Assembly (NCBI GenBank): GCA_024516155.1
Contig: JAJJXM010000009.1
Span: forward strand, 558,001 to 622,000
Source: Pyronema omphalodes
Lineage: Eukaryota > Ascomycota > Pezizomycetes > Pezizales > Pyronemataceae
Length of the DNA stretch: 64,000 nt
Reading direction: 5' to 3'
Each line of letters opens with the position of its first letter. Positions within the stretch are counted from its first letter, which is position 1. This document shows positions 45,070-56,960 of this stretch, in pieces. Position numbers and translations under genes: made by a program. The notes below the pieces were generated by a model that made no database searches, was not told the origin of the DNA, and worked only from the letters and a program-made list of their open reading frames with translations.

Positions 45070-48000
45070 GGGGCTTAGGACGGGTTTCAATAAGACGGAC
45101 TTCGATTACGTTTAGTTATGCTAATTAGAGCTAAGGTTTTGAACTACTGTAGAGTGGACCGAGGCTAGTGTAGAGGGGTGATGTGGCATGACCCGATGGG
45201 ACACGGTGGGACATGATGAGACATGATGGGCGAGGATGTAAAGGCATAATGGGAACTCGTGGGGTGCAAGTAGGTGGGGGTAGGTGGGGGTAGGTGCGAG
45301 CAGGTGGGGATGGATGAGCATGGGTGGGTGTACGATGATGAATATTCTTCCTTCCTCAATTACGTTCTATATTCCGTACTGTTGATCTTTTTTTTTTTCA
45401 GCTTTGGCACTGGCTTTGGCTTTGGTATTTTGCATTTTGCATCTTTTTTTTTATTACATTCTCATCGCATATGCGTTTACATCTTTGTTTTGTTTTTTCC
45501 CCCTCCATACATATCCCATTTTCATTTTAGCTATGTCAGCTTTTTTACGAATTCTTTTTTATGTTTCATTTCTTCATGTTTGTTTTGTTTTTTGAATACC
45601 CCTTTTTGTTTTTTGTTTTTTGTTTTTCATTTGTTGTCATTTGTTTTGTTCTTGGAAGCGCGCAAAAAAATGGTTGACTGTATTTAGGGATAGGGAAGGG
45701 AGGCGCAAGGGATTCTGGATATAATACATTTTCTGTCTTCTTTTAGTAGAAGTATTTCATTCGTCGTCGTGAGCTGTCGTACGACAGCTTTGACGAAGCA
45801 GAAAGAAAGAACAAAAAAAGAACCTCAAGGAGAAGAGGTGTAGGGGGGTATAAATGCAATAAATTAACGTTATTTACACGCAACTAGCAACTGTGGTTCA
45901 TGCCATAGGGCCCACGGCCAGGATCGAGGCCTATCTATATTCATGCAAAAACGACGAGGCGTTGTAGGTGTATCTGTGTCGTTACATCATTGCACTATCG
46001 GCATCAGCTTCGCATCAGTAACGTCACGATGAGTTCCACCCAACGTACTGGATTCGCTGGCCATCTGCCGTTCATGCGACATCCTGGTTCTCTCATCTCT
46101 TCAAAATAACAACAATAGGGCAGATCAACAATATTGCATCGGAAATTATTTAAAACTGGGTCTGGACAACGTCTGGTTAATCATCAGTGGACACTCTTTC
46201 TGCAGTGACAGTTTGCGAAAAAAAAATTGTAACCACAACACACACGTCGGTGAAAGGAGTTACTTAAGATGACAACTTAATTTTTTTTTCTTCCGTGCCT
46301 CTCCCGAACCGCAATTATTCGCAAGTTCGCTTGTTACCGTCGTGTTGTCCCGCCAACAAACTGCCGTGCGATACGACAACATCAACAAGAGGTCTATCGT
46401 ACTTCCATCTGCAGGCTCGTGCCTGAACTCTCTGCTGTCGACCGCGAGCAATCGGATACTGGTGAAGTGTTGGAATCGTTTGGCCATCCCTTATAATACA
46501 GTTAATAAGTTAAGAATGCGAACAGGGACGGGGATGGAATTTCACGCATAGCCGTATCGATCGAACTGTACACGCATGCCGTACTTCACCATCGTTGGAT
46601 CTGAGTGAACGATAACCTCGCACTGGCCACTCAGAACAATGGTTCATCTCGGTATAAGGCGGTCGCCCTGTAGGCGTCGGATGTTCGAGCAATAGTATCC
46701 TGCTATTGATGCCGTCAACCCGAATGGTGCTCGTGGGCAGATACGTTCGCATGAACTGATTGACCGGTGGATCCGAGTGGAGGAAGGCTGAAGAGGGTGT
46801 AGGGTGACTGGAGACCGCCTTGCCCTGTGGTTCTATCAGCTAACAGGCCAAGGCTAGAATGAGGAGGGCGGGGTCCGTAGCTCAGAGGACGAGAGATGAA
46901 ATGAGGGACACGATAGCGGGGAGCTTGCCATGAATCAGGACTAAGTCCAACCCTCCTTCAGACGACGATCCGCCTCACTGCTCGTCGTGAAAGCCCTGTA
47001 AACTGTGGGACCCGAATGAGGGATGAAGATGTGGCGTACTCTGAAGACAGTTTTCGTCTGGGCTGATTGAGTTAGATGAAGGAGGGGTGGGGCGGCCTTG
47101 AAAAACCCGTCCCCCAGTACTTGTTTACAATACAGCACCAAATGTTGGGACCTCCCAGCCTCCACCAATATCTTCAGCTGGTCCAGGAATACGACCTCTT
47201 GAAGCGGATGACTCTTCCCCCCGCTACAACAGTGTGGCATTTAAGGACCGTTTATCATAGGCCCGCTGCGGGGAAGACAAGGATCGGGCTCGAGGAAACG
47301 GGGTTCCCCACTGGCCAACATCTGTTTCATTCACCGCACCGACAATGTCTAGGGGGCGTGATGGCCATCAGGTATTCATTCGTCCAGGAAAGGTCGCGTA
47401 TCGGCTGCTGCTGCCCGAGAGGGGGGGAAGTACATACGCAGCCTGCATGTGGTGATCTCCTTATGTGCTTTGTAGAAGGAAAACTTGACTGTAATTCGAT
47501 ACGGCCTCCCATGGAAAGGCATGTATCCAAAGGTCATGAGGTTTTTGTAAAGTTCTATTATTGGATACTGTTTTTATCAATTACAACTCGGTATTGTTGT
47601 AACCCCTTGAGCACTAGGCCGGCGCAATTGAGGGAAAAAACAACCGATTTGACTTGTCGAGACTGCCAGTTCTTGATTTCGTACATAGTGGTTCGCCCTC
47701 GCCTTATTGCCGTCATTCACGAGCATAATCCCAGAAAATATTTCGCACACTATTCTATGTTTGGTGCGGACCCCGCTGAAAGCTGAGAAGCCGATATTTC
47801 CCCATGTGCCATGGTCTTAAGAATGAACGTGATGATGATAATGTGACTTATTGGCCCTAGTAGTTTTTTGGCTACTTTCTACCATCGATAAAAACCCATG
47901 AAATCAGATAGCGTAGATTATTGGGAGGCATGGTGAGATTTAACGGTTTGCCGAATCATAGGACGTGATCTCAACTGCCGTCGCTAGAGGTGAAAGGTAC

Positions 48001-51000
48001 CGCGCAGACATAAGTGGCTAATGTGTATCCGCAAAATTTCTAGCATATGTGGCGCTTTTATGTTCTGTATAGATGATTTGCCTTCCTTCCGAGGACTAAT
48101 CCATCCAGCTCGGGCCGAGAAATCAGTTTTCCAGGTTTCAACCATGGGGAAGACGTTGATAATTCTCAGAACCACTGGTCCTTTCTGGAAATAACCTTGT
48201 CGGCTCTTTCATTGATCCGGATCAGTGAATTGGGAATTTAATGGAATGAATCGACCGGCCTTGGTGTCGCAGGTTCTGCACAACTGAGCGAGCCATGTAT
48301 CCTTGGGCATTACAACAGTCAAGTTGATACCAATTTTCATGCTTAACCGCTGAGGCAGAATCCCATTTTCATTCGTAAGTAGCCAGCCATATTTTCATCT
48401 ATCTGATATCCGTTGGTATCCATTTGGCCTATTGCAGAACGTATTTCTCTTCCCCACATCGGCGTCTTCTCATATCTGCAGTAAGTTTCTCGATTTCCAT
48501 AGCAAGAGGGGTATTATAATCCTCGACTTCGGTTGTAAAAGCATCCCAAACAAGTATTCATCGACCAGGCAGTATGTGATGACAAGTCATAGTGCGTTGA
48601 AGCTCAGTTGACCATAGCGATTGGTAGCAAGTCTCTTTAATGTCGTTCCGTGGAGCATCTTCATCCGTCACCTGATGGTTCGAGATCAGACGAAGAAACC
48701 ACAGTGATTGGTAGCATCTTCAGTAGCTATATGTCCCTAGATGTATCGGTGTCGTTGCAATATGATGTCTATTGGGCCAGAGGCGAAACCCCAGTGCATT
48801 ACATATGCTCTGCAGCTCATCTCCACAACAGATATTCCAGGGAAGACTGCTGCACGTTTTCATGCACAGTTGAGATCGAAAATATATATAGAGTAACCAC
48901 ATATAGGTATAACGGGATATGGAAGTAACTTCATCTGGGAATTTTGAATAGTGAGAAAACCCAGCCGAAAAACCGTGGTGAAACCTCAACGACGTTTGGT
49001 AAAGAACCAGAGCGATTGGCAAAGTGATATCTTGCCTTGACGCAAGTAATAGCAACATTACCATGCATTTAGCATTCTTGAATATCCTTCGAACACTGTA
49101 GGCCTGTTGTTTTGCAGCTCAGGCTGGCGAACTCCGAAGCAAACCGGGTTATTAGTTTCTAGCAAAACAAATTCCAACAGGCGTACAGCTTTGGCGTAAA
49201 TCCCGGTGAAGGTCCGAGAACCCCTCCTTTTGAACCATAGATGCTAGCCAAAGAGATAACGCCGATAAGGTGTCGTTCTATAGCCTGGAGCTGACTCTAC
49301 TATCCGTCTTTTGATATCATGTGCCCTGTCTAGACTAAAGATTGGCTGGCCAAAACCCGTTCTAGTTCAGTATGGCGTATTTATTGCAGCTTACCGATGG
49401 TGTCATTCGCCAATTGAGTCGTTAGTATTGGTGAAATTCGTTTCCAGCTGCAGAAGTGGCCACATTCAGGCGTCAACAAGGTGGTCTGTTTCAGGTGAAG
49501 TGTCAGTTCGAATTAGAAAGGAGCCGGACAAAAATGTGAAATTGGGGGAGTTGTCTTGGAGTGAGTAATGTTGAAAGAATTGCTGAAAGTGAAGAAAAAG
49601 TGGAGTGTTGACCGGGAAATGTGACTCCATGTCGTAGGTCTACCTCAGCGCTCTAAGTAAAAGACTAGTGCACGTGATACATTTATCGGCTTACAAACTC
49701 CCCGAAACATTTCCGGTTCCATGTGTGCAATTTCCCCGCATTCTCAGTCAAATCGGCTGAGAATTGCATTAAGCAGATTGTATAGCTCAATTCACATTTA
49801 TCTGTTGGCGCATTTCTCTAGCCACGGGGTCAACTTTGTCTGACTATTCGATATCTGAATTGCCCCTCCAGGTGGCAACAATTCCCCCGGGTTCATTGCT
49901 CAAATCGACTCAGAGTTGTCACAGTCATATTTCTGAATTGAGAGCTTGCAGTTGGCTGGTATATTTTGATCTTCAGTACGGTTCTGGTTGATTACTCGTT
50001 ATTTTAATGCCCCTCGTTCATCAAGCTGCAATATGAAGCATTGCAGAAAGTCACAGAGATTATTGAGTCCAATTCCCTGTAGGCTTATAGGTAGACCTAG
50101 AGTAATTCCCGTAGGTCTCATAGAAGTTGGGTGTGGCTAGTAGGCACTCCGTTTATTGACAGGTCTAATTGTAATCTTAGCCGACATCACAAGGCTGATA
50201 TAAGGCTGCTTGACAAGTAAGCCGTACCCGCGACGGGAGTAACCTTGACAAGTTGACATGGCTAAATTAAGCCCACCTTCGGTCCGTCCCGTCGATCCAC
50301 CTGCATTAACTCTTTGAAGAACCCATTCACTCATATACACCAAAAGTTTGTGGCAAATTGACCCTTTTCGTGGCTTAGATTTCCAATTAACACGGAACTG
50401 GATGTATGTGTACAACACAACCCATATCCAGCCGTACTCCAACTTTGCCAACGTACATACACAAATACACAAATAAACCCTATCCAAACCCACCAAGAAA
50501 TATGTACTTGTATCCATGAGTAATACAAATACACAGTTGCCATCCTAGCTGACGACTAACATTCCTAAAAGTTCGAGACCAGGGCTCTATGGGACAGCGC
50601 TGAGTAAATTCAAAAAAAAATCAAAAATGAACAAGAAATGTAGCAGCCCTTTAAAACACATTTTAGACCCCCAAAACGCCGCCGACCATGACAGGATCCT
50701 CTAAGTTTGACAAACGGATCTCTGAGAAATAAAAGAGAAAAAAAAGAAGAAAGAAGAAGAAAAAGAAAGAAAAAAACAGAAAGATTATTTACTCAAAGTG
50801 AACAAAAATGCAGGATATATTGTGATGACACAGAAGATGAAGTAATTTGGTCCATATGACCATATAAGTCAGGTATCATCATAAGCTCTGAGTAAATCAA
50901 GCCACATAAGACTGGCCAGCCAATGCGACCATGCTGATGAATTCGTTAAAGTATGTTTCGTGATGACATCGCTAATATTGCTCCAATTATAGTTGCCATA

Positions 51001-51113
51001 AAAGAGTGGGTGGCCGATACGACAGTTTGACCAACTCCCGTAACGCCGTTTATAATGCACGTTGAGGTACTTGAACGCCCCAAAATCCCCGAAGCCAAGG
51101 AAAAGAGAGGATA
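45070..51113. other. 6-kb gene-poor region between convergent PEX16 and UBP genes
   Basis: The left part (45070-45700) has tggggg/taggtg repeats and T-rich tracts. An 18-bp perfect palindrome is at 45772-45789. From about 46.0 to 50.5 kb the DNA loses the homopolymer runs of other spacers and has mixed composition with many broken frames, the longest 47076-47786 (236 codons, Cys/His/Arg-rich, no known domain). This looks like decayed former coding or transposon DNA, but I recognise no protein. The right end (50620-50780) is A/G-rich. Confidence 0.55.
45772..45789. repeat. 18-bp perfect palindrome
   Basis: agctgtcgtacgacagct equals its own reverse complement. Flanking ttcgtc (45760s) and gacgaa (45791-45796) can extend the hairpin after a short interruption. 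It lies about 700 bp after the PEX16 stop, so it could be a terminator-like hairpin or a dimeric binding site. Confidence 0.85.
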
Positions 51114-53269
51114 CTAGAGATTAGATTTTCCTTTAGCCGAGACCGGGCGAAAGCGAATTTTGCGGTATCCAAGAAGGTAGGCATCTGCATTAGGGAAGAG
51201 GGCCTTCGAGGAGTCGACCTGCTGAATCTATACACAGTATCAGCCTTCTATAGCCTTTTATCATTCATGGAACTGGAAACTTACGAGCTCGTCGTCCGCA
51301 AGGGCCCACGTATTGTCCGGCTGCTTGACGTAACAAGTGTAGTGTCCAGATGACATTCCTTTGCCCGAATGCACAAGAACGGATCTAAGTTCGTACATCA
51401 TGTCACCTGTTTTGTTTCCTTTGGCGTCATGGATTGGAAGGTCCATGATAGCCGGATAGGTAAGAGTGTTGGAAGCTTTAGAGCCATGCATATAGCTACC
51501 GAAGCCTGGCTTGGTTCTTAGGGCCCAGAAGGTGACGAAATCTGCTGACTCTTGGATCACCTGCTTCCTGCGGAATTGGCCTTTGGACTTGCATTTCTCG
51601 CAAGTATACTCAACTTTCTCTCCGGTAAGAAGGTTTCCAACCATCTCCTCCAAGTCGAATCCTTGCTTCGAATTGCGACAATATGTCATTCCTTCGAGGA
51701 TAGTGCTGTGGTTGCTTTGCGGCGATATTGACTTATGGTTGCACTTGGGGCAAACCATCATGGAAGCCCAGACGGAGCCGAAAGAACGCTCCACAATTGA
51801 GACGCGCTTCTTCTCCTCATTTGAGAGACCTTTGTACAACTGATCTTCTAGCTTCGAGAGGAGATCCATGAGGTACTCGGAGGCATCCTCTTGGTTATGA
51901 GGGGACCTGAATGGTTCACTCAAGCCTATTCACATAAGTCAGCCTGAATGTTCCAAGTTGGTGGGAAGATATCAGACTTACATCTACGAATAATCGGGTG
52001 GTGGATGGCTTTAATTCCACGGGTGTTTTCGGAGTGCTTTTTATCTCTAAAATGAAGCGAGAAAAACTCCGCAAGTGCACAGGCAATGCAGCTCTGGCCG
52101 ACTTTGCAGTTGCTTTTGTCCTCAGCGTGCTGAATAATAAGTTCAACGAACTTTGCCGAGGATGCCAAAAATTGTAACGCAGAGTTACGGTAACAGAGAA
52201 TATGAGGATTTTGCAGTCCCTTAACACGTTTTCCTTTGTATGGCCCTTCCCAGTAATCCACAAGGGGGCTCGTAGACTTCTTGATTTCGGCGGCGGCAAC
52301 ACTGACTGTGACTGGGACCTTATTATTCGTAATCGGAGATAGCATGGAAGTTTTCTTTTCCGAGGGAGCCTTCTCTTTAGCAAGAACTTTGATGTCGGTG
52401 GCGGAACTAATAGCTGCGGCGGGTACCTTTATATTGTCTACAGGAGCTAGCTTTGAAGCTGTAACTGGCGCAGGCGAACTTTTTACATCATCGGGAGATG
52501 CAAGCTTAGCATTGCGGCACATCATCGCATTATGCTTGTTTAGAGCTTTCAACGAATATGGACCTTTCTTCCAATGCACAAGTTCCAGCTTCTCGCTGGT
52601 GTCTTCGTCAGGCTGCTGTCTCTTGATACCCCTTGGGTTTTTTGCCTGTAGCCGGGCCGTGCTGTTTTCAACCCCATCTTCCTCCTCCACCCCCTCCATC
52701 TTCACATCTTGCAATTCTCCATCTTTGATGGAGTTTTTCTCGGCGGAGCTAGAAATAGAGGCAGGCTTATTTCTGTCATCTTTCGATACCAAGCTTATGG
52801 TACCGCATTTTTCCTTCATGTCCTCCGAATTGTTGGAAGAAGAAGTCTTTTGCTTCTTCTCGAGATGTGTGATATTTTTCTCGGGCTCCGGTTTTCTACG
52901 AACGGCGGTATTCGCGGTATTCGCGGGAGGCTTGTTTGCCTGGACTATGTTTGTGTTGACCATGATATCATCGGCCTTTCTGTCATCTGATTGGCTCGAA
53001 ATCGGTGTTGTTTGTCTGGTAGAAGGCGTTGCGCCACGGTCAGAATCCGAAGGATTCCCGGAATTACTCGAAGAGTGCCAACTGCCGGATGTTTTCTCCA
53101 CCATGACTCGGGGAACGCGAAGTGAGGAGGAGAAAATCGGCTCCTTGGTGACGAACTTGGTTGGCGCGGTAAAAGGAACTGGATTTCTCAAAAGCTCTTG
53201 AAGGCTAACCGCTGGCTTTTGTGCCATTTGGCCCTGTATGTGTGATGGGTTCTGAATTGTGACACTCAT
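51114..53269 (-). CDS. Ubiquitin carboxyl-terminal hydrolase, USP family (USP36/Ubp10-like)
   Basis: Cysteine deubiquitinase that removes ubiquitin from proteins. Model: exons 51982-53269, 51285-51925 and 51114-51221; 678 aa. Residues 1-340 are a low-complexity, Ser/Lys-rich region. The catalytic domain starts GPYKGKRVKGLQNPHILC, with Cys359 followed by YRNSALQFL. The QEDASEYLMDLL segment follows at about 441. A zinc-ribbon pair has C488/C491 and C538/C541. The His box is MSSGHYTCYVK with H624, then WALADDEL, and AYLLGYRKIRF near the end. The Cys box reads NPHILC instead of NxGNTC, but the oxyanion Asn five residues before Cys is kept. A long basic/acidic N-terminus resembles the nucleolar USP36/Ubp10 group, which is inference. 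An in-frame ATG at 53590 would add 107 residues; 53269 was chosen for its aaaATG context. Confidence 0.87.
51219..51224 (-). other. Tandem NAGNAG 3' splice site in the UBP gene
   Basis: The last intron ends with two adjacent acceptors on the minus strand (ttcag then cag). Use of the first or second adds or omits one Gln after DDEL; the frame is kept either way. Confidence 0.7.
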
Positions 53270-54287
53270 TTTGTAATGTAGAGTGTGGAGGGCAGCACAG
53301 GTTTTTGAGAATGTTGCTAACCACAGCAGCTGAGGTTTACCAAAACCAATGCCGGAAAGGTGGTTTTTGTGGAGGTGTGTCGATTTGGTGACAAAAGACA
53401 GTGTGGGCGTTCGAAGTTCGCGGTAAAGACGAGGCGACAGGAAAAAGAAAGTTGTAGTATGGGTCGCGGGGTAATCATGCAATTGTCCGTAACGAAGGCA
53501 CGTCACGCAATTGAGTGGAAAGCGATAAATGTCGGGGATAACGAGATAGGATTTGTATAGAGGAGGTAAACGGTGCCCGGTCAACGCCACTGGCGAAAGT
53601 TTTTCGTACGTTCGGACGATCAGCGACTGTGGGTTATGCTAGCGCGAATTCACGAGTGTCGCTAATAATGTTATGGCCCGATCGTTAGCCTTTCTGTGTG
53701 TGCGTCTAGTGTGATGGGCTGAAGCTTGGCATTGTGGGGACTGTAACAACATGGAGACTCCTGGCGAACGCGCAGAGCCTCACAGCCGTGCTCAGCCGCA
53801 GGCACCATTCTATAGTATCACAAGCAGAGCCTCATCCAGGCTGCAGCAAAAGTTTAAGCAGAGCCTCACCCCGCCTGCTCCGTGCTCGCCTCCCCCCCCA
53901 CAACCCGGCGCGCCTCTCGCACTCACTCCAGCTCAATTTTATGCAAAGACACGGGAGCGACTGAAGCGAAGCCACACAATTCAGCTTACCCGTCATTCAT
54001 CCAGTAGGAGTTGCATAGGGAAGGATCGTCAGGTGTCAACCCAACACCCTCAGTCCACTAGAAGCCATAGAAACACCATCAGAACCCTGCCCCTCCAGTA
54101 TCCCCACCATTTTGACAATTCACGGAAGCCCGGTTACAGTTTACCATTACACAAAAATCCACACGTCACCAAACGACACATATTGATACTTATTTTTGAA
54201 CTGCTTTGCTGTCAAATACGTAGCTCTTTGAAAAGTTCCAACACATAAACCTCGTTACTTCCCTTCATACTGTCTTTTCATTTTACA
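53270..54287. promoter_or_regulatory. Divergent promoter region, UBP / TRM9
   Basis: About 1 kb between divergent start codons. It contains three exact copies of gcagagcctca at 53772, 53824 and 53858 on the TRM9 side. A 165-codon open frame (53751-54248) overlaps this leader; it is Pro/Ser/His/Arg-rich and not credible as a gene. The TRM9 ATG context is tttacaATG. Confidence 0.5.
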
Positions 54288-55476
54288 ATGGCCGACACAA
54301 CAAAACCCAAAGATGATTCCGCCCAGGGACCGCTTGGATCAGAGACCTACGAAGAGGAGCATGTTCATCAGGTATATCAGGAGATAGCCCCGCACTTCTC
54401 AGCAACTCGTTTCAAGGTTCGTTGCCCAATCATTTGTTTACATCCGGGTTATTCTCATCATCCCCTTGTCTTATTTCTATTCTGCCACTCTGTCCAATTC
54501 CCTGTTATAACTGGTCTGCGCGTTCGTCTGAATTCAGAGATGATTGTGGAACAGGTGGGGTCTGTAATTCTTTCCCAATCTCACACCGTTCATCCAAACC
54601 CATTGTGTTTATTTGGGGGGAGGGTTCGTTTACCAAATTGACTAACTTTTTTTCTTAGCCCTGGCCAATCGTTGAGAAATTCCTAAAAGAAATGCCCACA
54701 GGATCTATTGGACTTGATGTCGGCTGCGGAAATGGAAAATACCTAACAGTGAACCCCAATATCTACATGATCGGATCCGATAGGTGCGTTTCTTTATGCC
54801 GCTAGTGGTGAATCTTATGTCCCCGGCACCCTGACTCACCAATGACTTTTACCCAATGGTTGAACGATAACTAACCAACATTTAAAACTCTCTCAGATCA
54901 TCAAATCTTGTACAAATCGCCTATGAGAGGAAAATTCATGATTCCTGTGTTGCGGATGGACTTTCGTTACCGCATCCTGACGGGAAACTGGATTTTGCTA
55001 TTAGCATCGCTGTTATCCATCACTTTTCGTCACCGGAACGAAGAGCAGAGGCGATCAAGGCTATTCTAGCTACTCTTAACAAGCAGGGAAGAGCTCTTAT
55101 CTATGTATGGGCACTGGAACAAAAGAACTCTCGGAGAGGTTGGGATGAGGGCCATAATCAGGATGTATGGGTTCCCTGGGTTCTGTCAAAGCAGTACACT
55201 TCGAAACCGAACGGAGGGAAGGCAAAGAAGGGGAACGAGCAAGCAGAGCAAGCGCCGAAAGACGCCTCAGCACAACAGGGGTTGGCCAATGATGACGCCG
55301 AAACGCCCAACACTGAAGAGGCACCAAAAGAAGCACCGAAGGAGGTAGTTTACCAACGATACTACCATCTGTACCGAAAGGGAGAGTTGGAGACGGATAT
55401 TGCAGCAGCTGGAGGAGTTGTGTTGGAATCTGGGTATGAAAAGGATAATTGGTGGGCTATTTGTGGGCCAAAGTAG
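54288..55476 (+). CDS. TRM9: tRNA (uridine wobble) methyltransferase Trm9
   Basis: SAM-dependent methyltransferase that, with Trm112, forms the methyl ester of mcm5U/mcm5s2U at wobble position 34 of tRNAs such as Arg-UCU and Glu-UUC. Model: exons 54288-54416, 54659-54783 and 54897-55476; 277 aa, against 279 in yeast. [20 protein letters not shown] is the usual start, then PWPIVEKFL. Motif I is DVGCGNGKY at 63-71. [31 protein letters not shown] and [14 protein letters not shown] follow. The segment [13 protein letters not shown] and the C-terminal [14 protein letters not shown] are typical of Trm9. A Lys/Ala/Gln/Glu-rich insert of about 50 residues precedes the last motif. Intron 1 is 242 nt, with ctaac near its acceptor. 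Confidence 0.93.
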
Positions 55477-56228
55477 ACGAAATGAACTACTTAGCGGATC
55501 CATCGGGGGGGATGGGGATGGGCATGTGAATTCAAGAATGACCTTGTCAAGCCCTGGTCGGTCGGTCAGAATTTGATAGCCCCATGGATGGAGGTCAGAT
55601 GATTTTTGCGTTAGTTAACGTTCCCCGCAATGACGCGATTCGTTCTGGACCACGGATGACTGGAGCGTTCTTGTAGATATCACCGGACGAACTAAAAACA
55701 AATTTCTAGATGCCACTGTTACGCCCCCGCAGCTTTCGATCGACAATTAGGTGACAATCTCTGGTGCCATTCATCGATTCGTAATAAGATGTACATGAAA
55801 ATAAAAGAAAAAAACTCCAGGTTAATAAAGAGAATAACGACAAAAAAAAAACCATCATCTACTGATAGGAAATATGCTTTGCTACCCCTCTGTGCAAAAA
55901 ATATGAAAAAATACAAGACAATTTCGGAGACATGTTTCCATTTTTCGCCAAAGCCAGTTGGAGGCATAATTCTCTGTTTGAGTTTGAAAGAAAAGGGGGG
56001 AGACAAGTGATGACAGCCTCAGCTGTAAGATAAGGCCAAAAAAAAACAGAGAAAAAAAAATAAAAATAAAAAAAGCTGTAAACAGTAAAACCAGAACAAC
56101 GATTTGATCAAACAGAAAAACACCGCTTGCACCGCTTAACCCAAGTGAGTACCATGTCTAGTTAATTTACCCCGCCACCAACAAAAGAAACAACCGCCAA
56201 TAAGCTATCCCCAGGCTGTTTTTCTTTT
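55477..56228. other. Intergenic between convergent TRM9 and Myb genes
   Basis: 752 bp containing both 3' UTRs. A-rich tracts occur at 55800-55860 and 56035-56085. No gene is seen. Confidence 0.55.
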
Positions 56229-56960
56229 TTAACGCATCATGTCGTATTGCGTATCCTCAGGGTCGGATATGTGTTGCGAAGGACCTCTTCGTCTCTGGCC
56301 AGCATTTTTTACGTCGATTGCAACATGACCTCTCGAGAAAGGCACAACTCCAGCACGGTTGGCCATTTCTATCTCTCCCATTTGCCAATGCATAGCTTCC
56401 GCTGCTCTCCAAGGAATTTCCATTTCTTTAGCGATGGTAGTCCACATTTCTTGCTTGAATCTAAAAAAGCAAATAGCGCGTCTAACATTAGCGCTTGATC
56501 TCTCTCCACTACGGCAACTTCGGAGGGTTCGGTAATATGCCAAGCCACAACAACTCCCACAACCACAAATCAACGGCCGGGAATATCAATGTTTGCCCTT
56601 AATTTATGGGGGTTGCACATACCTTTCATACAGTCTCGCTAATTTATTTTTCTTCTCCTCATCCCATTCGCTTCTTCTTTCGAGGTAGTTTTGATATCTT
56701 AGTCTACAACTAATAGCTGATCTTCCGGGCAGCTTCTCCGAAATGTCTTCCCATTTCTCGTTTTTGCCTCGTAAGTCAATAATAATCGCATCTTCGTTTG
56801 GTGTCCATTTTGTTTGTTTCTTGGCCGGAGGAGAGGTGTGAGACTTTGGTGCTAAAGGTCGCTTTAAAGATGGTGATTGGAGGGGTTTTGGTACCTCATC
56901 CCTTTGCTCCTCTCGTTGAGGAGGCATAGGAGAGCAGAGAAGAGAAGCTATGGAAGCCAT
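56229..56960 (-). CDS. Small Myb/SANT-domain protein
   Basis: Putative DNA-binding or chromatin protein with two Myb/SANT-type repeats. Model: exon 1 56623-56960, intron 56461-56622 (162 nt), exon 2 56229-56460; 189 aa. Residues 1-48 are Pro/Lys/Ser-rich. Repeat 1 is about 49-95 (KWTPNEDAIIIDLRGK, WEDISEKLPGRS, CRLRYQNYL), with conserved Trp at 52 and 70. Repeat 2 is about 99-148 (EWDEEKKNKLARLYERF, MWTTIAKEMEIPWRAAEAM). Its end, MHWQMGEIEMANRAGVVPF, matches a conserved block of a fungal Myb-like family of unknown targets. The junction was set by joining YER to FKQEMW, which restores the second repeat. The gene is convergent with TRM9. Confidence 0.8.

Noticed and set aside
46871..46900. tRNA-like 5' half (gtccgtagctcagaggacga) resembling a pol III A box
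   Set aside because: No B box (GGTTCGANTCC) or T-arm follows at the right spacing and no acceptor stem closes, so it is not a tRNA gene.
47076..47786. 236-codon open frame on the + strand
   Set aside because: Rich in Cys, His, Arg and Trp with no domain pattern, and no start context or intron joins support it. Open length alone is not enough.
53751..54248. 165-codon open frame upstream of TRM9
   Set aside because: It covers the promoter and leader of TRM9, is biased to Pro, Ser, His and Arg, and has no domain.
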